64,000 nucleotides of DNA, taken from assembly GCA_050944035.1 (NCBI GenBank), contig JBMNQH010000006.1:66168-130167 (forward strand). Reading direction: 5' to 3'. Below, one piece after another: positions 59,485-64,000 of the stretch. Source of the stretch: JBMNQH01 sp050944035 (GTDB lineage Bacteria; Bacillota; Clostridia; Oscillospirales; Oscillospiraceae). Position 1 is the stretch's first letter, and each line of letters starts with the position of its first letter. The position numbers and the translations under genes were made by a program. The notes beneath the pieces were generated by a model. It did not search any database and was not told where the DNA came from. It saw only the letters and a program-made list of their open reading frames with translations.

Positions 59485-60675
59485 TCAAGTGTTCTCTTGA
59501 AGTTTGACTGACACTTGACTTGTATCTGAGTTTCCAGCAAGGTAAGCATCTAACTTGTCCACAGATTGTCGCTTGTGTATACTGTCCAAATGTGTATATA
59601 TTTTTAAGGTGGTTGATACATCCGCGTGCCCCATTTGTGCGCATGCCTGGATTACGTCTACTCCAGACAGGTACAGCAGTGTGCAAAACGTATGTCGCAA
59701 CCAGTGCATAGTGATATGCGGGATTGTCATGTCAAGAACCTTCGGCCCCGGTGTGCTGGAACTCATGCGCTCCAGATCTGCTGTGGTTCGTTCGCCGTAT
59801 TTCTCATTTAATACCCGCATATAAGACCGCCAAAGTTTTGCCCAAGCTGAGGCGGTCATTATTTTCCCGTTTGTCATATGAATTACCAACGGGTTGTCTT
59901 TTGGCATAGCAGTCATGTATTCCGCCAGCTTTTTGGGAATGTCTACAATCCTCATGCCAGCTGCGGACTTTGTGACATGGCGCAACGTGGGCACGCCGTT
60001 GGAATCGTAGGTAACTGCTTTATTAACCGCAATGGTACGCTGTTTCAAGTCTACATCATTCCATGTCAATGCGGCAAGCTCTCCGCGGCGCAGTCCTGAG
60101 AGCATCATAATCACCGCTACAGGCTGTGCGCGGTGCGGCGTGTCCCATATCCACTGTTGTTCTTCAGCGGTCAAGGCGCGGCGCGATTGTTGTTTGCGGC
60201 CTGCCGGTATGATATGCACCTGTTCCTCAGGATTGACAGGGATGACCCGACCAACGGCACGGCGTAGAATTTGCCGGATTGTGGAGCGGTAGAGGTTCAC
60301 CGTGCGTTGTGAATAGCCCGATTCTATCAGCGATATCAGAACCCGTTCAATATCATCGGCGCGTACCTGACCAATCTCCATCCCTTCCAGCTCTTCCTTC
60401 CAGACCCGCACAGCTCGGCGGTAGTTGTCCATCTGCTTGTCGGTGATGCCCTCAGCTTCCTTTAATCGGAGCCAGTCATCTGCCCACTGCATAAAACTGT
60501 CGCGCTGAGAGAGCACATCCAGACCGCGCCCCAACTGCAAGCGGATTCGCGTTTCTTTCTCTTTTAATTCCGCCGGTGTGCGACCGTAGACGCTTCTATA
60601 TTTCTTTCTTCCGTTATCGTCCCGACCAATATAGATCTGGGCACAATATCGACCGTCTGCCCGCTTTTTTGCCAT
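59485..60675 (-). CDS. int: Tyrosine site-specific integrase
   Basis: 396 residues. An AP2-like N-terminal arm-binding domain (KRADGRYCAQIYIGRDDNGRKKYRSV), a SAM-like core-binding domain from about 60 to 165, and the catalytic domain: Arg in MLSGLRRGELAALTW, His-x-x-Arg in MHWLRHTFCTLLY, His in QMGHADVSTTLKIY and the nucleophile Tyr of IYTH. Full length and all catalytic residues are kept. Its 3' end lies about 20 bases from the tRNA-Lys att fragment. ATG 60675 has GGGTG upstream. Confidence 0.95.
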   Translation of the reverse strand: MAKKRADGRYCAQIYIGRDDNGRKKYRSVYGRTPAELKEKETRIRLQLGRGLDVLSQRDSFMQWADDWLRLKEAEGITDKQMDNYRRAVRVWKEELEGMEIGQVRADDIERVLISLIESGYSQRTVNLYRSTIRQILRRAVGRVIPVNPEEQVHIIPAGRKQQSRRALTAEEQQWIWDTPHRAQPVAVIMMLSGLRRGELAALTWNDVDLKQRTIAVNKAVTYDSNGVPTLRHVTKSAAGMRIVDIPKKLAEYMTAMPKDNPLVIHMTNGKIMTASAWAKLWRSYMRVLNEKYGERTTADLERMSSSTPGPKVLDMTIPHITMHWLRHTFCTLLYLSGVDVIQACAQMGHADVSTTLKIYTHLDSIHKRQSVDKLDAYLAGNSDTSQVSVKLQENT

Positions 60676-60786
60676 GTGCTTCACCCGATATTCTCTTGCG
60701 TTCTGTTGGTTCCTGTGTTATTCTGTCGGTGGCGCATAGGCGTCAGGCGCTATCCATACGGTAGGCGGTTGGCCCCACTACATAGG

Positions 60787-60826
60787 GGGCAGCTTCTAGC
60801 CCCCTGTTCTGAAAGGGGGGCTGCCC
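60787..60826 (+). promoter_or_regulatory. Leader stem-loop masking the toxin ribosome site
   Basis: GGGCAGC (60787-60793) pairs with GCTGCCC (60820-60826), and CCCCCT pairs with AGGGGG inside. AAAGGGGGG, the ribosome site, is inside the stem and the GTG start follows at once. Confidence 0.6.
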
Positions 60827-60910
60827 GTGAGTACGAACGAAGTTTTACAGCTTTGCTTGGTTATCATCGGCATTTGCAACCTGTTTATACAGGCATACAA
60901 AAAGAAGTAA
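60827..60910 (+). CDS. Small holin-like type I toxin (TxpA/BsrG-like)
   Basis: 27 residues: MSTNEVLQLC then LVIIGICNLFIQAYKKK, a single hydrophobic helix with a basic tail, the standard form of Firmicutes putative holin-like toxins that damage the membrane. The start is GTG 60827 with AAAGGGGGG hidden in a stem. Downstream sequence forms CCGCCG/CGGCG and GGCTA/TAGC stems ending in TTTTT, the usual layout where a convergent antisense RNA overlaps the toxin 3' end. It lies between integrase and ImmA, a common place in prophages. Confidence 0.65.
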   Translation: MSTNEVLQLCLVIIGICNLFIQAYKKK

Positions 60911-60995
60911 CCGCCGTCCCCTGACAAGTTCGGCGATTACTTCAAAGAATCTATAAGGGGGCTAACCGTCACCGGATAGCGCCTTTTTCTACCGC
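60904..60995. ncRNA. Toxin mRNA 3' structure and likely antisense antitoxin region
   Basis: AAGTAACCGCCG pairs with CGGCGATTACTT just after the toxin stop, then a second stem around ACCGTCACCGG ends in CCTTTTTCTA, the toxin terminator. By analogy with txpA/ratA and bsrG/sr4 an antitoxin RNA would be read from the minus strand here; I could not fix its promoter. Confidence 0.4.
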
Positions 60996-61051
60996 CATTA
61001 TACCTTCATTTTATGCTGTTGTCAACGTCCCAGGCTTTGGTCTGGGGCTTT

Positions 61052-61474
61052 TTATTTTCCCTGTATTCTGTATCTTGCCAAATCCTCTGAAATGCCGAGA
61101 CAGGCCGCAATGGTCTGGACTGGGTATCCTTCCAAGGCTTTCAGGTCATCATCTTCAATCAACAGATCAACCGCAAAACGGTTCGCGTCACGTTCATAGC
61201 GACTTGTAATCATGTGCGTCTGTGTGTCCATAAAGATGCGGTTGTAGCCGTTATGAAGAAGGGCATGGCCAAGCTCATGTGCGCAGACAAAGCGCGCTTC
61301 ATTCTCTGATAAAGCGTCATCCAGATAGATGATTTTACACCGCTGCACCTGCTGATAGAATCCACGGATACCGATCAGGGGCACATGTATTACAGTGTAA
61401 CCAAGCGCACCAGCGATCTGAAACGGATCCCTGGTGCCGAACTTTTTGACCAGTGATTCAGAAAGCTTTTTCAT
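61052..61474 (-). CDS. immA: ImmA/IrrE family metallopeptidase
   Basis: 140 residues. Zinc motif HELGHALLHNGYN (HExxH) near residue 67, with Asn/Asp-rich ERDANRFAVDLL downstream giving the third ligand. In ICEBs1, ImmA cleaves ImmR after DNA damage and frees element genes. It lies three bases after the repressor stop on the same strand, so repressor and anti-repressor are made together. ATG 61474 overlaps no other gene. Confidence 0.92.
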   Translation of the reverse strand: MKKLSESLVKKFGTRDPFQIAGALGYTVIHVPLIGIRGFYQQVQRCKIIYLDDALSENEARFVCAHELGHALLHNGYNRIFMDTQTHMITSRYERDANRFAVDLLIEDDDLKALEGYPVQTIAACLGISEDLARYRIQGK

Positions 61475-61477
61475 AGG

Positions 61478-61900
61478 TCAATCACCTCTATACTTCTTCG
61501 GTGTGAATCTCGCTTTGTTTTTTAATTTCGCTGCTTCCAGTCCCAGCTTCATGGCCGCTTTGATGCTCTCTCTCGCTTCTTCGCTCATGGGATCGCCGTC
61601 AAACATGAGATCGCCGCTTGCATCCAACTGTTCCATGATCTTTTCCAGATCTCTTGCAATGTCACGCTCATCCTTCTTCGTAAGGGTAGGCGCGCTTTTT
61701 TTCTGTGTGTCAAGAAGATAATCAATACCAATATCCAAAGCGTCAGCGATTGCACAGAGCTGTTCAATACGAGGCTGTCGCAACCCTTTTTCATATCGCA
61801 TTATAGTAACGCCTGTTACGCCTATTTTTTCCCCTAGTTGCTCTTGCGTTAGATTTAAAGATTCTCTTGCCTTTTTTATCTTTTCGCCACAGGTGGGCAT
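61478..61900 (-). CDS. immR: ImmR-type HTH (Xre) repressor
   Basis: 140 residues. HTH_3 at 6-62: GEKIKKARESLNLTQEQLGE with recognition helix VTGVTIMRYEKGLRQP and CAIADALDIGIDYLL. The C-terminal half is helical and acidic (KKDERDIARDLEKIMEQLDA) and probably the ImmA cleavage target. GGAGGTG precedes ATG 61900. Three ACCGAAACGGT-like sites in the divergent control region are its likely operators. Confidence 0.92.
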   Translation of the reverse strand: MPTCGEKIKKARESLNLTQEQLGEKIGVTGVTIMRYEKGLRQPRIEQLCAIADALDIGIDYLLDTQKKSAPTLTKKDERDIARDLEKIMEQLDASGDLMFDGDPMSEEARESIKAAMKLGLEAAKLKNKARFTPKKYRGD

Positions 61901-61927
61901 TTAATCACCTCCTGTATACAATACAAT

Positions 61928-62031
61928 ATTATACTACCACATTCTGACCGAAATGGAAAGAAAAATTAAAAAAACTATTGACAAACAACCAAAACGGTAA
62001 TAATATATAGACAGAAAACAACCGAAACGGT
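61928..62031. promoter_or_regulatory. Divergent element control region with three operator repeats
   Basis: Plus promoter TTGACA (61978-61983), 17 bases, TAATAT. Minus -10 TATAAT at 61928-61933. Operator-like repeats: ACCGAAATGGA (61947), ACCAAAACGGT (61988, inside the plus promoter spacer) and ACCGAAACGGT (62021, after the predicted start). The last is a perfect ACCG-AAA-CGGT palindrome. Placement suits repression of both promoters by ImmR or Cro. Confidence 0.75.
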
Positions 62032-62049
62032 TATTTTGGAGGTAAAAAC

Positions 62050-62253
62050 ATGAAAATCAACATTGTACGCATTGAAACGCTGATGGCGGAAAAGAGATTA
62101 ACACGAAAAGCCCTGTCCGATCTCAGCGGCGTATCCCCGACCACGCTGAGTACCGTTATACGACGCGGCACGGCTGAACCTAAGACCATCGGCAAACTGG
62201 CGGCTGGTCTCAGTGTGGACGTAACAGACATTATTGAGGAGGGAAAACAATGA
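62050..62253 (+). CDS. Cro-like small HTH protein
   Basis: 67 residues, a single HTH_26/Cro-type domain: RIETLMAEKRLTRKALSD then SGVSPTTLSTVIRRG as recognition helix and LAAGLSVDVTDII. GGAGG sets ATG 62050. First gene of the rightward element operon, overlapping the next by four bases; probably the counter-regulator of ImmR. Confidence 0.85.
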   Translation: MKINIVRIETLMAEKRLTRKALSDLSGVSPTTLSTVIRRGTAEPKTIGKLAAGLSVDVTDIIEEGKQ

Positions 62254-62489
62254 TACCGAAACGACCGAATAAACCCCGCCGCGTTATTCACGATATCGAA
62301 GAATTGCCGGTCGTGTGCGACTGTGCAGAAGCAGGGTTATTACTGAGACGCAACCCCGAAGAAATCGCGCGTATGGCACGCACCGGCGTTCTCAAAGGCG
62401 CAAAGCAGGGTCAGGCATGGTTTTTCCGCCGTGACGATCTGGTGGAGTATTTAAACAAACTGTTTGACGGAGGTACAGAAAATGAGTGA
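62250..62489 (+). CDS. Excisionase-like winged-helix protein
   Basis: 79 residues. VCDCAEAGLLLRRNPEEIARMARTG, then GAKQGQAWFFRRDDLVEYL: a MerR-like winged helix with the wing Gly-Trp/Phe-Arg pattern typical of AlpA/Xis proteins. Coupled to the Cro-like gene by ATGA overlap. Likely the recombination directionality factor for the integrase, or a DNA-binding regulator. Confidence 0.72.
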   Translation: MIPKRPNKPRRVIHDIEELPVVCDCAEAGLLLRRNPEEIARMARTGVLKGAKQGQAWFFRRDDLVEYLNKLFDGGTENE

Positions 62490-62649
62490 AGCAAGATATG
62501 ACGCGCTGATATCACACGGCGCCTTTCAACTGCTAGACCGTGTTTACAATGAGATGGTCGAATGCACGGATATCACGCTGGAAGAACTTCGCTTTCTGAT
62601 TGATAAGTCAGATGGAGAAGTCACTGTCAGACTGCATAAGGAGGCGTGA
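62482..62649 (+). CDS. Small phage protein of unknown function
   Basis: 55 residues, acidic and helical (ISHGAFQLLDRVYNEMVE, DITLEELRFLIDKSDGE). GGAGG sets ATG 62482, overlapping the previous stop by eight bases. No recognised domain. Confidence 0.65.
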   Translation: MSEARYDALISHGAFQLLDRVYNEMVECTDITLEELRFLIDKSDGEVTVRLHKEA

Positions 62650-62650
62650 A

Positions 62651-63349
62651 TTGGCAGATAACAAAAAATACTACTATATGCGCTTGAAAGAAAACTTCTT
62701 TGACAGTAGTGAACTGGTTGCTATGGAAAGTTTGCCGGATGGTTTCAAATACAGTAACATCCTTTTGAAGATGTATCTGAGAAGCTTGCGGGATGAAGGC
62801 CGTTTAATGATTGGGACGATTCCCTATAGTCCTGAAATGATAGCATCCATCACAAAGCAGGATGTTGATACTGTCAATGAAGCGCTGGAGCTTTTTCAGG
62901 ATTTTGGTTTGATCGATATTCTTGACAGTGGTGCAATCTATATGCTTGACATTCAGAACTATATAGGCAAATCCAGCACAGAAGCAGATAGACAGCGAGA
63001 ATACCAGACAAGGATTAACAGAGAAAAGGACAAATGTCCAGGCAAATTTTGTAAGAAATCTAACAAGAAATCTACACCAGAGATAGAGTTAGAGACAGAG
63101 ACAAACCCAGAGTATGAGGGAATCATGAATGATTCCGAAAACAAGAGGGAATTCGTAACCGAATTCGAAACCGAATCCGAAGATAAGAGGGAGGAACGCG
63201 ATAGGAGGGATTACGCTCGCGCGCCATCCACCCCCGTTCTTATCGAATGCGACGATATAGAGCCGGAAGAAGAACGGGAGCGGGAACAGATGAAGCGACA
63301 GGCTATAACAAAGCTACAGAAGCACATACAGGAGGAAGCAAATGTTTAA
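62651..63349 (+). CDS. Phage replisome organizer
   Basis: 232 residues from TTG 62651, set by AAGGAGG. KKYYYMRLKENFFDSSELV, KYSNILLKMYLRSLRDEGR and EALELFQDFGLIDI are the N-terminal winged-helix domain of phage replisome organizers (DnaD-like initiators). The tail is charged and low in complexity (ELETETNPEYEG, ETESEDKREERDRRD) without a clear DnaC-like partner motif. It would bind the element's replication origin, perhaps within its own coding region. Confidence 0.85.
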   Translation: MADNKKYYYMRLKENFFDSSELVAMESLPDGFKYSNILLKMYLRSLRDEGRLMIGTIPYSPEMIASITKQDVDTVNEALELFQDFGLIDILDSGAIYMLDIQNYIGKSSTEADRQREYQTRINREKDKCPGKFCKKSNKKSTPEIELETETNPEYEGIMNDSENKREFVTEFETESEDKREERDRRDYARAPSTPVLIECDDIEPEEEREREQMKRQAITKLQKHIQEEANV

Positions 63350-63698
63350 TATCCGTGAATTCCGGGAGGTCGCTACGGCGGCCTACAGGGAGGCAGAGAC
63401 TACATACACACTAGGAGAGGCCCTATCGGTGTTTACCTACTTCTTTGCCGCGTATGAGGCCGCCAGAGGCGAGCCACACCCACCGATTAGGAAGCAACAG
63501 ATTATCCGTATCATGGAGGCAATGCCGTACATAGAGCAGGCAGACAGGGGAAACGGGATTGTGGATATAGAAGCGGAATATTATCCAGCGTTAATTGATG
63601 CGTATTTCAAGACGGATTTCCCGAACTGCAACTACAGGATTAACCACTTTTTCAGTGGGCGTATTCGGGAACTGCGATACTATGAGGAGCTGTTTTAG
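63342..63698 (+). CDS. Hypothetical phage protein
   Basis: 118 residues, mixed helical (NIREFREVATAAYREAETTY, ALSVFTYFFAAYEAARGEPH, INHFFSGRIRELRYYEELF). No recognised motif. ATG 63342 overlaps the replisome organizer by eight bases with GGAGG upstream, so it is translationally coupled; a replication accessory role is possible. Confidence 0.7.
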   Translation: MFNIREFREVATAAYREAETTYTLGEALSVFTYFFAAYEAARGEPHPPIRKQQIIRIMEAMPYIEQADRGNGIVDIEAEYYPALIDAYFKTDFPNCNYRINHFFSGRIRELRYYEELF

Positions 63699-63709
63699 GA
63701 GGATGTTTT

Positions 63710-63934
63710 ATGGAGCGGGATTATAAAAAGGAGTACCGCGAGTATCAGGGGAAAGCACAGCAACGCAAGAGACGGGCAATGCGGAACAAGGCGCGCAGGA
63801 TAATGGGCCTGAAAACAGGAGATCCCAGAGAGGTTGACCACAAACGCCCATTATCAAAAGGCGGGTCTAACAAAAAGAAGAATTTACGCGTAGTATCGCG
63901 GACAACCAACCGAAGGAAAGGGTCGAAGTATTAG
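63710..63934 (+). CDS. Small HNH endonuclease domain protein
   Basis: 74 residues, very basic. VDHKRPLSKGGSNKKKNLRVV carries the HNH core (His of DHKRPLSKGG and Asn of KKNLRVV) and RTTNRRKG ends it. No zinc knuckle Cys. Small HNH proteins of this kind occur in phage genomes near replication or packaging genes. AGGAGG precedes ATG 63710. Confidence 0.82.
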   Translation: MERDYKKEYREYQGKAQQRKRRAMRNKARRIMGLKTGDPREVDHKRPLSKGGSNKKKNLRVVSRTTNRRKGSKY

Positions 63935-63946
63935 AGGGGATGGAAC

Positions 63947-64000
63947 ATGACAAACGAGGAACTGGTACAAGCGATACAAGACGGAGAACGGGATCGGATG
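63947..64000 (+). CDS. Probable sigma-70 family protein, cut by the window edge
   Basis: 18 codons: MTNEELVQAIQDGERDRM. This is the common N-terminus of small phage or element sigma factors (MTNEELVxxIQxGE), with AGAGGGGATGG before ATG 63947. Too short for certainty. Confidence 0.5.
   Translation, partial: MTNEELVQAIQDGERDRM

Larger units (their letters stand above)
59420..64000. mobile_element. Left end of a prophage or integrative element in tRNA-Lys
   Basis: Bounded on the left by the tRNA att fragment and running off the right edge. Contents in order: integrase, small toxin, ImmA protease, ImmR-type repressor, divergent control region with repeated operators, Cro-like and excisionase-like proteins, replisome organizer, HNH nuclease, probable sigma factor. 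The replisome organizer and HNH favour a prophage; ImmR/ImmA is also found in ICEBs1-like elements. Confidence 0.85.

Noticed and set aside
1..64000. CRISPR arrays
   Set aside because: No regularly spaced 24-37 base direct repeats were noticed anywhere in the window.

Overview
The window looks like a chromosomal segment of an anaerobic, endospore-forming Gram-positive bacterium of the Clostridia, probably an Oscillospiraceae-like gut organism (inference). Evidence seen: SpoIIE and SpoIIR, the clostridial/bacillar coproporphyrinogen enzyme HemZ, a large SRP RNA with an Alu domain, a split cobalamin methionine synthase, strong AGGAGG ribosome binding sites, TTG starts, and U-tailed hairpin terminators after most transcription units. 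Base composition is near even, with two AT-rich patches (about 3.7-5.6 kb and 37.0-38.2 kb) that look foreign.

Layout. 1-3544: NAD synthesis operon nadB (cut by the window edge)-nadC-niaR-nadA. 3545-5600: accessory patch with a frameshifted gene, a Cys/Trp-rich zinc-ribbon protein and an HNH-like protein, next to tRNA-Ala(CGC). 5800-8416: SRP RNA, dnaX, ybaB. 8581-10772: DUF2156, family-4 uracil-DNA glycosylase and Nudix genes on the minus strand. 11039-18896: argH, rqcP, a small P-loop ATPase, pgi, a D,D-carboxypeptidase, an ApgM-type mutase, ispE, spoIIR. 18994-24727: uridine-kinase-like gene, hemZ, a zinc-ribbon membrane protein, DUF5685, a J-domain protein, a DtxR/MntR-type regulator, an Imm-5-like protein. 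24943-36912: uvrA, recD2, cca, murC, spoIIE. 37036-37924: AT-rich two-gene island with a membrane-anchored Mrr-like nuclease. 38241-44483: ahcY, an AEC transporter and the metF / activation-domain / metH operon, together forming a methyl cycle.

45404-57319 is the most distinctive region: glycerate kinase, a TIM-barrel sugar isomerase, a DUF362 iron-sulfur protein, a GarR-type tartronate semialdehyde reductase, a complete LivFGMHK ABC importer and a glyoxylate-carboligase-like ThDP enzyme. Together the enzymes could turn two glyoxylate into CO2 plus D-glycerate and then 2-phosphoglycerate. Several have near-consensus promoters and restricted codon use. The carboligase has Glu at the position where E. 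coli Gcl has its characteristic Val51.

From about 59420 to the right edge lies a prophage or integrative element in a tRNA-Lys gene: a tRNA 3'-half att site, tyrosine integrase, a small holin-like type I toxin, ImmA/ImmR regulators with repeated operators, an excisionase-like protein, a replisome organizer, an HNH nuclease and the start of a probable sigma factor.
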